This document shows, piece by piece, positions 27,401 through 37,686 of a stretch of DNA of 64,000 bases; the stretch's first letter is position 1; each line of letters starts with the position of its first letter. Both the position numbers and the translations under genes were made by a program. The notes under the pieces were generated by a model. The model was not told the DNA's origin. It worked only from the letters and a program-made list of their open reading frames with translations, and did no database searches. The stretch is from Brachynemurus nebulosus (taxonomy: Eukaryota > Arthropoda > Insecta > Neuroptera > Myrmeleontidae), in contig JAPWDM010000001.1 in assembly GCA_035578155.1 (NCBI GenBank), forward strand, positions 7,900,670-7,964,669, given 5' to 3'.

Positions 27401-30400
27401 ATATGTCTTACACACATTATGTGCGTATTACTAGATTTTATATCGCGAATTAAACGTACACGTATATTTTTCCTTGATACTGATTCTAATTTTACCACCA
27501 GAGGCACGAGTGAGAATCTTTGCGTCGCCAGTACATTATATTGCATAAATATTTAAAAGTTTCTTTGTCTTTTAGCATGATATTGTAAAATTACAAATTT
27601 TAAACCTGGCCGTGAAGTTATGGTTAACAAATCGTGAACAAACGGCTATATTATGCCAATATGTATTTAATTTAGCACGTTATGATCAAAGTTACGACAT
27701 TCGTGACCGGGCACGTTTCTTACGGCAATTTACAGTTGCAGCTGATGGTAATGGTATAGCAAATCATGCTTCTTATATATTTCTTCAGACAAAACCAGCA
27801 CCACAACTGGTTTCTCAGTTTAAAGGTATGTAATTTTTACTTTATCTTAATAACAAATTAAATAAAAAATTATTAGGAAATAGTTCTGTTAGTATAAATG
27901 TCCTGTTTCAAAGAAATATTGCAAATGCAAATGACTGTCACATGTGCGATCGGCCTCTACAATTATTTTGGCTATCACACATAATGTTGTGTGAGCGGCC
28001 ATTAAAGTGTTAAATATTTCAATTCAATCGGAAATGTCTGGTTGTCGGAATGGAGAAGTCTCGTAGTGTGGATAATCTAGTATATATGTAGTTAACACTT
28101 ATTAAAGTATAGACTAAAACTTAATAAATTGATGAAAAATTTTTTGAAATCCGGTAACAAATAAGAGAAATAGAAGATCAAAGTTTAAGGCGGAATGGTT
28201 AATTTCCAATTCGCCTGTGACGTCAAATATCCGCACAATCCGACACCGAGTGTCTTTTATTTAATATTTTCTTTTAAATTTAATTATATTTTCAATTATC
28301 ATGGATTTAATTTATGAATCTGCAAAAGTTAAAAAAATTACATTTTAAAACGTCAAAATATTGAATTTGTAAAAGATAAAAATTTTAAAATTGTCGTAGG
28401 TATCCGTAATCATTAACGTATTCACCAGTATTATAAAAGTTTATTAAACAAACTTCGCTCTATTTGCAATGATGTCACACATCAGATGAAACAGAACTAT
28501 CTGCGTAAAATGCAACTTTAAAGTCCCGTAACTTTGTTAGTTGTTGAGATACCTTAATTTTTCTTTTACACTTTTGTTTGATTTTGTTTTAACTTTTATT
28601 TTAAATCATAAAAAAATGGTAGACTTCTCCATTGCACCTCTTCTTCACTAAATCATATTATTAAATTGAAATCATATTTAAGATACAGTCGACTCTCGTT
28701 AACTCGAAACTCGAGGGACTCTTAAAATATTACGAATTATAGAGAGGTTCGAATTATCGCAGGTAACAATTTTAATTTTTTAAGCATTTGCGATGAATGA
28801 ACTTAAACTTGTGTTAAAATGTACTTACAATCTTTCTATCTCTTTCTCTCTGCAACTTTGAATTGTCGAGTTTGACGCCGATGAGTTCAAATTAACGCGT
28901 TGTTTTGTTACGTAGCAATGATTTTTTCGTTCGAATTACCAAGTGTATAAAAATGTATTGTTTTAGTTCGAAATATAAAGAGATTTTGTAGGGAACTCGT
29001 GATATCTTTGAATTATAGAGAGTTTCGAATTATCGCAGGTTTGAATTAACGAGAGTTTACTGTATCTTTAAGAATTCCCATATCAGACTGTAAACTAATA
29101 AAATTATATTCATAGATCGAGAACAGTTCCAGTTAGGTTCTTTATCACATTACATTCACTCTAGAGCAGCAGGATATCGCGACTTACCTCCATTTGCAAC
29201 TGAACCCACGCCAAGTTCTCTTCGGGATGTTGAAACGCCGTCAGAAAATGTTACAAATTCCATGAAACAGGTACAATTTCCTGGCCTTTTTCCATAAAAA
29301 TCAGTAGTTTTGAATTCGTACATTTCTATCTGTGCTTTTATTTTAGATCTCTAAAGTATTTTACTCAGATTCGGAGGAGGAAGCAAGTTCAGGAGAGGAA
29401 TATAATAGCAGTAAAGATTCCGATAGTAATGAAGATGAAAGTAATTCAGGGGAAGAAAGTAATGACAGCGACGCAAGTAATAAAGAATCGTCTCATGGAA
29501 AAGATAATGAGTAAGTGTTAAAACATAATTCGTAACAGTTATTTTTAGAATTTAATTCCTTTAATGAAGTTTAAGAAAAAATTATTCCAATTTAAATTGC
29601 CACACTTTTCATGACTGGTTAGGACTAGTGTTTTTCAACCGCCGGCCCGCAAAAGTATCTTACCGGTCCGCAGAATGATGTGTGCATTACAATAAATTAC
29701 AAAAATAAATATGATTTTTATTTTTTACTTACGAAAAAGAAAATGACAGAGCTAGCTTTATGCAAGAAAAGGTTTTTGGTGATAAAAATCTTATGTTTTG
29801 GAATTTATTTCTTTATTTGCGGTTCATAATAACACACGTCTAGCATAACACAGTACAATATTTTTGGTTTTAAAAAAGGAAACAAAGGGGCTAATTTTAT
29901 GCCAAAAAATTGTTTTGAGCTGTAAAAATAGTAAAATAGTAATTTTTGGGATTTAGTTTTTGTATATACGACACATGGTAGGATACATCTAGGATAATAC
30001 AACATAACCTTTTCTTGTTTGAAAAAAAGAAATGGTGGGATTAACTTTATGGACATATGGTAGACTCAGTGGTCAGAAAACGACATTTCATATTACAAAC
30101 CCTAATGATATTCGAATTAATTGTGGAAATGACTCCAGGTTATGGAAACTGTATTTAAAATTAAAGAATTGCTTTTAAACATTTCTCTAATGCTTAAAAA
30201 GGCGTCAATATTTATTTGAATTACGTCGTAGACCAACTGGTCGGAAATAAATAATAGGTATATTTTGTTATTTAAATTTTTTTAAGATAATACTGAAATG
30301 ATAAAGTAATTTAAATTTTTTTTTTAAATATTTTTTAAAATTCTCCCAATTCACATATTACCGTCTCTGCGTAATCGTTGTATCAACTTCATAAAACATA

Positions 30401-30879
30401 GTCTGGGCGTCAACTAAATTGTACTTTATGTGTCCATTTTGGAAATTTCAACCAATAAAAATTTATTTAGTCAGGTGGTTTTGTCTTGTAGCTAGGAATT
30501 CTTTGGGTGAATATAGTATAATGTTATTCCAATTAATGGCGAAAATGATCGCAGGCTACAAGAACTATATTTAAAATTAAACAATTGCTTTTAAATATTT
30601 CTGTAATGCTTAAGAAAGTGTCGATATTTATTTGAATTACATGGTCGGCCAAGTGGTCGAAAAACCACATTTTGTATTAAATATAAATTTAGTTTAAATA
30701 AAAACTACATTTTTATTTAAAACTAAAAATCATGATCCTATATGTGATTTGTCCGCACAAAATTACCCGAGATTTTACCGGATCGGGAATGAAAAAAGGT
30801 TGAGAAACGCAGGGTTAGGATACGTAATTTTTTGGTTAGAAATGACTAACACTGGCGACAAACGTTCATTAATAATCTC

Positions 30880-30934
<55 letters not shown>

Positions 30935-32839
30935 TATTATTATTTTTAGCTCTAATTCGAGTGAAAATTCTGATGAATCGAAAGATGAAAGTGATTCTGA
31001 TAGTGAAACAACTTCTACCGAAGAAAAACAATCACCTTCCTCGTCAGATGATGAAAGTGAACCACTTCCACCGGTATCCACATCAAAACCACCAGAACCC
31101 AAAAATAATTTAGATTTACTTCTAGATTTAGATTTTAATCCTGAAATAGCACCGGTTATGACACCGTCAATTGGCGGATTTTTATCGCCCATACAATCAG
31201 AGAAACCGAAATCTGACGAATTGGCAAGTACAGTGATTCAGTCTGTGCCAGCAAAATATGTGCCACAAAAAACAAACGAGTTGCTCAATAGATTGAAAGG
31301 CAATGGTCTCAATATTACATATCGATTTACAAGGTCACCACATTTATTTTCTGCTCAAATGGTATCCGTTGAGTTGGTATTTACAAATCACTCCAGTCAA
31401 GAAATTACTGATATTCGAGTGGGTCAGAAGGTAAATTATTAACGAAGTAATAATTTCGTGGATTGTACAATTTTTGCGTTTTTATTTTTTTAGAATTTAC
31501 CTGTAGGTACATTTATTCATGACTTTGCTACTATTGTGACTCTTAGTCCAGAAATGAGCTTATCCGGAACCCTTGGAATTAACTTTAATGATTCTACGCA
31601 ACCAATTAGTTTTGAAATTCTATCCTCAACAGGTACCACGACTAAAATGATAAAATAGAGAATATGCTTGTAATAGATAAGTTGACAAAGCTAAGAAAAT
31701 TAATCGATGAGCTAAGAAAATTAACCCCTAATATGACAAAAAATTTAACTCAATTTTTTTTTTATATTTCTCATTATTTTAGTAAAATACAGGACCCTAA
31801 CTTAACGCTACAACAATTTAAAATTATACATTTTCTTCGCAAGAAAAATCGACGAACTATGGTCAAAATGGCTTTTTTGGAAACGCATTTTTTAGCATTA
31901 TAATTTTTTTAATGTTGTTCTTTAGACGTCGACAAATATAAAAATACAAAAATTAAAATGCTAAAGAAATGCGCTCGTGTCTAAAAAAAACTCGATATAG
32001 TAAAAAATACCCCTGTCGCAGCATCCTGCATGTCATGTTCAAATAATGGTTCAAATATCAAAAAAAAAAGAAAAAAATTATTTCACTTTTGAAAATAGCG
32101 CTAAGACGATTTTTGATGTAATTGTTCTTAAGTACAGTTCACTCTCTCTCGTATGAGAGGACACCGTTCGCACAGTATAAGAATATGACGGATATTTCTT
32201 CTCTTCTATTTAATTTTCATAAGGAAAATTTTAATTAATGTTGTAATATTAATTAATTAATATTTTTTTAGATATGAGTTTGTGTAACGATTTAGGTAAT
32301 AAAAAAATACATGGATATTCTCTATTGGTAGTTTTAAAACATCAAAAATGAAAAAATTTAAAATATTAAAAAAAAAACAAACAAAAAACGTTTTTTTTTT
32401 ACAGGGAGTTATATGGTAAGTTTGCGAGCACCAGTTGGGGAACTGATTCAAGCCGTAACTATGTCCGAAAGTCAATTTATGATTGAACAAAACCGATTGA
32501 AAGGCATGTATGAACATTCGGCAAAAGTAAATACTCCCTTTAAAGAAGCAAATATAACGGATATTATTTATAAAACGGCAAATTTAGCTCTAATTAGCTC
32601 AAATGAGGAAATTTTAAGGTAGATTTTCTTGAATACTTATGTAAGTTAAATGATGTTTTACTAATTCCTTTTACATTTTTAGATTTGCTGGTAGAACATT
32701 GACGTCAGCGTCGTTAGTTCTTTTAACTGTCAAATTATCGGAAGAGAATGTAAATTTGTTTACCAACTGTGAAAAAATAATGATTGGATCAATGCTTCTG
32801 GATGAAATTGTTACAAATTTGAAAAATTCTATTAAATAG
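12454..32839 (+). CDS. rb/AP3B: AP-3 complex subunit beta, 15 exons
   Basis: Exons: 12454-12584, 12648-12723, 13534-13704, 13774-13934, 15329-15578, 17555-17872, 21544-21811, 21881-22101, 27576-27825, 29116-29270, 29347-29510, 30950-31430, 31494-31632, 32405-32618 and 32683-32839. All junctions have GT/AG and keep phase, giving about 1,051 residues (human AP3B1 1,094). AP-3 sorts cargo from endosomes to lysosomes and related organelles. The adaptin trunk is highly conserved: [53 protein letters not shown] and [15 protein letters not shown] Ser/Glu/Asp-rich hinge spans about 668-770. A clathrin-box-like LLLDLDF near 778 precedes the ear domain with PPVGELL-like APVGELI. The in-frame ATG at 12472 (better context: A at -3, G at +4) may be the true start, six codons shorter. 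The Drosophila name ruby is from family knowledge. Confidence 0.94.
12724..13533. other. AP-3 beta intron 2, with minisatellite
   Basis: This 810-bp intron includes a GGGGTTCCGTCGTCAAAACA segment near 12800 that resembles a common insect repeat terminus. At about 13089-13245 it holds two units of the minisatellite seen in ELP1 intron 1, inverted, containing AACTAACCTAACCTTAAC. Confidence 0.6.
13089..13245 (-). repeat. minisatellite, CCTAA-like motif
   Basis: Two units of about 80 bp contain AAACTAACCTAACCTTAACT and TAGTTTTTATATCA. Each is the reverse complement of the array at 3363-3566 in the neighbouring gene. Confidence 0.7.
15815..17310 (+). repeat. dispersed ~440-bp repeat, interrupted copy
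   Basis: The 5' part (15815-15990, with TTCCCCAGGGGGCGGCAATA) and the 3' part (17165-17300, with TTTATTCTAAAAATGTTTAT) line up with the uninterrupted copy at 60790-61235. About 1.15 kb of unrelated DNA has split it. Confidence 0.6.
16000..17155. mobile_element. non-autonomous DNA element with TATCATGATA subterminal repeats
   Basis: The left terminus is TTTACACGATAATAGT; the right, reverse-complemented, reads TTTTCACAATGATAGT. Both subterminal regions carry many copies of the palindrome-like CATCATGATAG. A second, inner start, CCCGTTTACACGATGATAGT at about 16329, suggests nesting. Hairpin-forming TTCTCAAATGGAAAC repeats occur at 16540-16600 and 16890-16925. It lies in AP-3 beta intron 5 and interrupts an older repeat. 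No transposase was found and exact ends are uncertain. Confidence 0.55.
17352..17425. repeat. short perfect hairpin
   Basis: ATTAATAGATTTGAGCGTT near 17354 is mirrored by AACGCTCAAATCTATTAAT near 17404, with a spacer of about 30 bp. It is non-coding and lies 130 bp before AP-3 beta exon 6. Confidence 0.6.
18221..18456. repeat. fold-back element
   Basis: CTCACAATGAATGATGTAAG at the left is mirrored by the CTTACGTTTCACATCATTCATTGTGA end. An inner TTTCTAACTTAACGA is mirrored by TCGTTAAGTTAGAAA. Arms are imperfect and about 100 bp. No reading frame. Confidence 0.6.
19255..19600 (+). mobile_element. tRNA-headed SINE, copy 1
   Basis: A tRNA-like head at about 19468-19539 has a GGTTCGAGTCCC T-arm and a CTTGG/CCAGG anticodon stem, but the acceptor stem is mispaired, so it is not a functional tRNA. 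A body precedes it (AAATATCAGCTAAAGCTAGAC ... GGCACTCCATAATATTTGAA) and a tail AGTTTGACAATTTTTCAAAC follows. The same modules recur at 44735-45053, 45570-45930 and 55955-59130. This copy shows the uninterrupted sequence GATTGTCGGACTGGAG that a hAT unit splits at 56126. Confidence 0.7.
20354..20583. repeat. fold-back MITE, ~110-bp arms
   Basis: The two arms (20354-20463 and about 20473-20583) are nearly exact reverse complements: GAGCTGCTGGCCGATTTGC at the left and the mirrored GCAAATCGGCCAGTAGCTC at the right, with ACGCGTTAAATT and TTCAGTTCTGGC blocks also mirrored. No gene. It would fold into a long hairpin if transcribed. Confidence 0.75.
22102..24070. other. 5' part of AP-3 beta intron 8
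   Basis: Contains a GGCGACG-family MITE (22282-22506). Sequence at 22550-23150 is related to the ELP1/AP-3 intergenic region. The segment 23305-23430 carries an inverted pair (CACAAAATGACATTGCCACT and its AGCGGCAATGTACCATTTTG counterpart). No exon is seen. Confidence 0.5.
22282..22506. mobile_element. GGCGACG-family MITE, copy 2
   Basis: The left end TTGGCGACGCAAAGATTACG and the right end GAGAATCTTTTCGTCGCCGA are inverted. The internal ATCAAGTAAAAATTTTTGTA block matches the other copies. It lies in AP-3 beta intron 8. Confidence 0.75.
24071..24750. mobile_element. cluster of four GGCGACG-family MITEs
   Basis: Two complete units (24183-24406 and 24422-24647) are bracketed by a partial unit on each side (24071-24181 and 24648-24750). 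Complete units are about 225 bp with TTGGCGACGCAAAGATT or TTGACGACGCAAAGATT ends. Neighbouring units are in alternating orientation, so the cluster is itself a set of large inverted repeats. It lies 180 bp from the 3' end of the nested THAP gene. Confidence 0.75.
24930..26279 (-). CDS. THAP-domain DNA-binding protein, nested in AP-3 beta intron 8
   Basis: This single uninterrupted frame of 449 residues lies antisense inside intron 8 of the AP-3 beta gene. Residues 1-86 form a THAP zinc finger: C6-x4-C11-x48-C60-x2-H63 fits the C2CH pattern, with W37, the FHFP block (24-27) and AIPTI (81-85) at the places where THAP proteins have conserved W, P and AVPTIF. The middle (about 87-350) is acidic and low in complexity, with N-rich and D/E-rich runs. 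The C-terminal 45 residues, with [20 protein letters not shown] and [11 protein letters not shown], resemble the helix-turn-helix segment between the THAP finger and the catalytic core of P-element/THAP9-type transposases (ALxLHxYSPKAY...LPxxxTxxxW). No catalytic RNase-H-like domain follows, so it looks like a host transcription factor, perhaps domesticated. Codons are less AT-biased than the surroundings. Orthology is not established. Confidence 0.85.
   Translation of the reverse strand: MGGCKCSYRNCTISTLTDEKIRYFHFPIKDRQRCEQWIINAQKPHFHTLPVEKLRNKVICQFHFEPKYFMNPRHDRLTHNAIPTIDPSENKLLLSDVQIVPIDSKDYSNDSTDFAVITPKNEMLKTVPTKELTQSLDLNKTQLNDLNLIPISRDKSTFRISSSPPVKKVKVNVTNILLPNKEIKMEFDEDLSQTSMDTAVAATQHQFAEMNNSDDTAFIDVNESNNLTYTVSETGELNLVSCGKISNNNNNKIPPTENNIKLRVNSDSAGTTTYSICLDEIDDDEEKDPLAFDESQHVIHEYLMNVEHYDDGNQQINRHKVHKHDHVQNDNDVNHENKNDYIRHITENTRSVQELTSLLTQHKQKNLSMLKGHRIRKKVLFNHLSKGINPVLAMALKMELFPKDNWDSEEKRLALDLYNSTPEGYKVLVEKWDFKLPPLNVVQKWLQEK
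26702..27014. mobile_element. fold-back MITE, ~313 bp
   Basis: The arms mirror each other almost throughout: CTTTTACACAATAAAATGAA on the left and the complementary TTTCATTTTATTGTGTAGAA on the right; also GGGATGTCGCCATCTAGTGA and ATAGGTATA blocks. There is a short spacer and no coding. It lies between the THAP gene start and AP-3 beta exon 9. Confidence 0.8.
27351..27530. mobile_element. GGCGACG-family MITE, copy 7, truncated
   Basis: GATTACGCGAGCGCCTTTGG at the left and AGAATCTTTGCGTCGCCA at the right match the family, but about 40 bp are missing internally. It ends 45 bp before AP-3 beta exon 9. Confidence 0.7.
27935..28015 (+). repeat. 3' fragment of the ~440-bp dispersed repeat
   Basis: It contains GCGATCGGCCTCTACAATTA and ends TTAAAGTGTTAA, as in the copies near 4390 and 61235. 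It lies in AP-3 beta intron 9. Confidence 0.5.
28686..29062. mobile_element. pogo/Tigger-like MITE
   Basis: The left end CAGTCGACTCTCGTTAACTC and right end, reverse-complemented, CAGTAAACTCTCGTTAATTC are inverted repeats flanked by TA on both sides. A CAGT start with a CTCTCGTTAA block is typical of pogo/Tigger elements. The unit is 377 bp with no transposase and ends 53 bp before AP-3 beta exon 10. Confidence 0.75.
29625..30812. mobile_element. hAT-type non-autonomous element, 1.19 kb
   Basis: It is flanked by a perfect 8-bp duplication GGTTAGGA (29617-29624 and 30813-30820). The ends CTAGTGTTTTTCAACC and GGTTGAGAAACGCAG are inverted and match the general CAGTGTTTCTCAACC terminus of hAT elements. 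Internally, two GAATTACRTNGT..ACCAANTGGTCG-like segments repeat (30225 and 30640). No transposase frame. It lies in AP-3 beta intron 11. Confidence 0.85.
30881..30933 (+). repeat. (TAA)n microsatellite at a splice acceptor
   Basis: About 17-18 TAA units are followed by TTATTATTATTTTTAG, the 3' splice site of AP-3 beta exon 12 at 30950. The TAA array and following ATT units could pair. Confidence 0.9.
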
Positions 32840-33130
32840 CTTTAATTAATTTTAATATTTTGTAAATTATAAACAAAGAAGTTAATTTAGAATATTTGAT
32901 AATAAATTTTTTTAAAATTATCGGATTACTTAGAATTTTATCTTATATAATAATTTTTTCTGTTAAATTTTTTTTATTGCGTTTATATAAAAAATTAATT
33001 TGATCACAGAATTTTTATTTTAAATAACCTGAATTTTCCTAAATTTCCATATTTTGATGTAATTGATTAATAACTACGATTAAACATTTTACTTGACAAA
33101 TGTAATAATAGCTGCACATTTAATGCCTTA

Positions 33131-34277
33131 ATTAAGACGAGTTAATCAGTTCAGCAATATGGTGGCTGAAAATGCGTTGATATTTATATATTAATGGGCA
33201 GAAATGTCAATCGCTGTGAGAGGTTTTCCCATGGTTTTCCGCAAGGGACCAAACTAGAATGTCTATCAAACTGTTCCACTTGTCGCCAGTGGGTGACGTA
33301 AAATCTCCCCACTATGTGTGTAGGTGCACACTGTTTGCAATGGTGTTGGTTTGGTGTTTGTTTCTGTGTGCGTATTCACACACACTACTACAAAACACCT
33401 ATTATGGGACAGACCAACCTGTCCAATTCAAGTAACAATGTCTAACAATGTATTACAATCATTACAATGAATTGTGCGTTCGGTGACTGACACCGACTGA
33501 CTACATGCCTTAAGCTGTGACTGACCAACAAATGACACCAAGCGAGCTATACTTTTTTTATATTAGTTGGCTTCTAGTGTTCTATAGTTTTCCGAAATAT
33601 TGAATAATTATAAGTATGTAACGTCCAATTTTACCAACATAATAAACTTTAAAGGGGCTGCATATTATCTACATATATAGATCATTCCCATTCTGGAAAG
33701 GAATGGTTTTTTAAGGTGAGTTTTAGATTTTTTTAAAGCGTGGGGTAAGTATAGCTCAAGTAAAAAAAATAAAAATAAAAACAAACGCACTTATGTTTTT
33801 TTTATCTGCCAGCAAAACCATTTTAAAAATTATGGTAGGTAGAGTATATTAGTTTATTTCATTAGGCAGAAAAAACAATTTTATTGCCGAGAGGCGCAGC
33901 CGAGGTTATGAAATGAGATCAAAATTATCAAAATAATTTTTTATTTTACTTACATTTAACGCCTTTAAACAAACCATATGGAAAAAATTTTTTGTCTTAA
34001 AATGCCCGACTTTTTATTGCCAGTGATAAGTACAATAGATAAGGTTACAAAAAAAGAAAAAGAAAAAAAATCAAAGATCCCAACATCAAAAAAGTGAACC
34101 CTAAAAATTTACAAAATATAAATTATATTAAACTATGTTGATAAAATTGAACATTATTTAGAATTATACCGTATTTCGGAAAATCTGTTACAGATAGCGG
34201 CACCTGTACTAGTAAACATATACATATCACAGCATTTTGAGCCGCCATATTGCAGGACGAGTTAACTCGTCTTAATC
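33131..34277. mobile_element. TIR element, ~1.15 kb
   Basis: TTAAGACGAGTTAATCAGTT with CAGCAATATGGTGGCTGA following on the left is mirrored on the right by GCCGCCATATTGCAG and ACGAGTTAACTCGTCTTAA. Arms are about 60 bp and imperfect. The interior contains an 'acacac' inverted patch (33330-33390). No transposase; the target duplication is unclear. Confidence 0.6.
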
Positions 34278-34370
34278 ATTTAAAGCGTTAAACTAATTTA
34301 ATAGTTTTCGACATTTTTGTAGCAAATTATTATTATGATTTTGATCTACTTTTTATTATAAATTGCTTCA

Positions 34371-34401
<31 letters not shown>

Positions 34402-34483
34402 ACCAAGCCTATGAATATTTTAAAATTTCCCAGTAGCAGTTAAAACACTTAATTGCCTAGGCATATAAAGTATTATTTTAGTG

Positions 34484-34650
34484 TCGCTCATTTGTCATTG
34501 TCAAGTTAGAAGCTGTATTAGGTAAAACCTATATGTATAATGTATATGTTTAATTTGTAGAAATACGCATTATACCAATTGTATACATGTGATTAGATTT
34601 CTATCGCCAGTTAAACCTGTACGTAAATAATGGTCCTGATACATTTTGTG
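34484..34650. mobile_element. degenerate GGCGACG-family MITE
   Basis: TTAGAAGCTGTATTAGGTAA, a TATACGTTTAAT-like stretch and AGATTTCTATCGCCAGTTAA match the family core, but both ends are decayed. Confidence 0.45.
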
Positions 34651-35266
34651 ACGGTTGGGGCAAATTTTTTTTACAGAGCTTTGTGTATAAATCCAGGTAG
34701 GTAAGTACTGTTTGTGTTTTCTTGCTTAAAAATTACAATAAATTATCATAAATTATAATTAAGGAAATAAAAAATACTAAAATATTTTCAATTGATTTAT
34801 TTTACTTTATTAAATTTATTATAAAAAATAGATTTTATTTCATTAGAAATATAGACATACAATAAACATTTTTTTGTTCAATAATTCTTTGATTTTAAAA
34901 AGCAAATAATTTTACTTATTAAATAAATTACATTTTCTTTTTTCAATAGAATAAAGAAAAATGATTTGGATTTAAATTTTTCCTGAATACTTAATCGTCT
35001 ATTTTTTACTACCAGAATTTAAATAAATTAAATTTTCTTATTTTTTTTTTTAATGAATTAGTTAATTTGGTGTCTATTTCAATCTGTATCTACTACAACC
35101 TATTTTCACAAAATTTTTGAAAATTAGTGAACTAAAATTTTATACTTTCAAATATGTATATGTAGATGTTAGGTTTAAAAAGATTACTAATTATGACAAA
35201 AAGGAAATTTCCATCTGACAGTTTTCGAGTAGAATAAGAAATTTGAATGTTAATAACTATTTATTT

Positions 35267-35269
<3 letters not shown>

Positions 35270-35339
<70 letters not shown>
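35270..35339. repeat. (TA)n tract
   Basis: About 35 uninterrupted TA units. Confidence 0.95.
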
Positions 35340-35342
<3 letters not shown>

Positions 35343-37558
35343 GCTTCACAGAATTAATTGTGAATAATTTAACTTTGTGAAAGTTCATAAGGGGTCATCT
35401 ATAAAATATTCATACAAAATTCATGCGCGGCCTATTTTGAATTAAAATTACCAAGACCTCTTGAGAGGCAGTTTTCGATTGGACGTCATTAATCATTAAT
35501 GACTTTTGGGAGATCCCTTTTTCCTCTGATTTTTCAAAAACGTCTTCCTCAAAATTAGGTAACGAGCAAAATAAAAAAGACTCAACAACCGACAACCTTA
35601 ATTAAGTTCTACTAGTTTTCTTACACCTGCGAGGTCCATCCGCGAGGCCCCCAAAAGTGCGAGGCTATAGCCGGTCGCCCACTTCGCCCACCCTTTGCGC
35701 CGCCTCTGCTTTACAGGGCCAATTTAAAAATGTGTCGTCTATAAGAGGCTTTACAATATACTGTATAATAAATAAATACTGCGGTGGGAGCGTTGGGGAC
35801 AACTTATTTTCTTAGATTATAATGAATATACACAGTTAATTTAATTCCAAATCACTTTCTTTTTAGACAGTTGAAGGGGACATAAAATATAAAATTTAAA
35901 AAACAATTGCAATTAAATTTTAATAATAAAAAAATTGTAATTGGAAAGATATAGGTATATATATTTATAACAATTCAGTGTGTATTTTAAACAATAAAAA
36001 ATATATATATCTGTTAGTTTATTTAAAAATTGTATTAATTTTTAATTTATCTAAAAGTGCTTTTTTATGCTGAAAGAAATTTTATTTGCTGATAATTATA
36101 TTGTGTTTAAACTAACTATTACTACAACATCAGAGAAGATATTTTCAATATTTAAATTCCATTAAAAACATATGATTCTAAAAGTACCCAATTTTATAAT
36201 TTTATTTCTATCTCTATTATTATTAATTTATCAATATAAATATATTTTTTTATAATTTTTGATTTAAAAAAGGATGACAATTACAACAAAACTTTAACTT
36301 AAATTTAAACTTAAAAAAAAAAAAAATAAAACAGAGAACGATTCATAGTCATCGTAGTCCGTTTAATCAAATTCAAAATATTAAAGATGTGAAAAAATTG
36401 AGAAAATATGAAAAGTAAAAAAAAAAGAAATAGTATTTTTGGCACTTAACATGCTTAACACTTAACATACTAAATTTTAAATTTAATTTTTTAATTTTTG
36501 TTCTTATAAAATTGAGTACTATTTTTTTGCACCATTTATTTTATAAAATATTCAATGTGGAAGAAGTTAAAATTAATTATATCTTATTATTAGTAAATTT
36601 TATAAATATTTGAAATTTAAGTGACAAAAATTGAAATAGTTTGGCTTTTTTGAAAATTTCCTATCAATGTTAACTATTGTACGAAACATCTACCAAAAGA
36701 GCTACATTATTATAATAACTGATAGATTATTTTTTTGTTATTACAATTCTATATACGTAATATTTCTACATGTAATTTCAAAATAAAATTTTAAGCTACC
36801 AAGACGATATGATTTTAATTTAGTTATTTAGAAGTTAGAACGTGACTTATTAACTAATTGTGGTCGTGGTTGATGAATTTTATAAATACGTATTATATGT
36901 AGATAGGGTAGATAGTTATAATAGGCGTTAGAAGTTTCACATAAAATAGTATGTTACGTAGCAAGTGTTGTGAGTTGCATATTACATACGAGTGAAAAAG
37001 TCGCACAAGAGCTGCGTAGCAGCAAATGTGTAATATACCTATACAATGGAGTTACGTATACTTTATCTATAACTAGTATGAAATTCACAATAAATAATGT
37101 AAATTTGTTACGAATAGAGTATATTAAGATTATGTCAAACTTGAAATTTATGAAAAGCAAAGTCGACTTTTAGTTAAGTAAAAATTTTGTAAAGAATTTA
37201 ATACAATGTTGGGTATAAAGATTAACAAAAGTGTAGTGAGCTGTGGTTCTGTGCGCATGTTGTGTGTAAAGTAAAGAATTACGCCAAAAACGGCTTAGCT
37301 AGATAGTCCTTTGTACATAGTAGTCGTAGATAAAATTCATCCAAGTTCATAGTAGTCGTAGATAAAATAATTTTTTCAATGTATGTAAATATCAAACTCT
37401 AAATAAACTGAGATCATCTTTCCCGTTTTAAAATTTTCATTATTGTTCCTTATATGAATAAATTATTAAAATTAACATGTTGATGGATACAGTCGCTATA
37501 CAGTGTTAAGTTAAACTTGATTAATTGTGACACTAAGCTGTACAGCGTTAATAATTTC

Positions 37559-37686
37559 ATATCGCACGTTTAATAATAAACCGAAATAAGCCAAAATTTC
37601 AGAATTCTAACTTTTTAGAGTTAGAATTAAAAGTTAGAATTCTGAAATTTTGACTTATTTCGGTTTATTATTAAACATACGATATA
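37559..37686. repeat. near-perfect hairpin, ~55-bp arms
   Basis: GTTTAATAATAAACCGAAAT and CAAAATTTCAGAATTCTAAC at the left are mirrored at the right with very few mismatches, and the loop is only about 10-15 bp. It is a small fold-back element with no gene. Confidence 0.75.

Noticed and set aside
30749..31192. Frames with poly-Asn or poly-Ile runs
   Set aside because: They are readings of the TAA microsatellite fused to hAT or antisense hinge sequence. The real coding frame here is AP-3 beta exon 12 from 30950.
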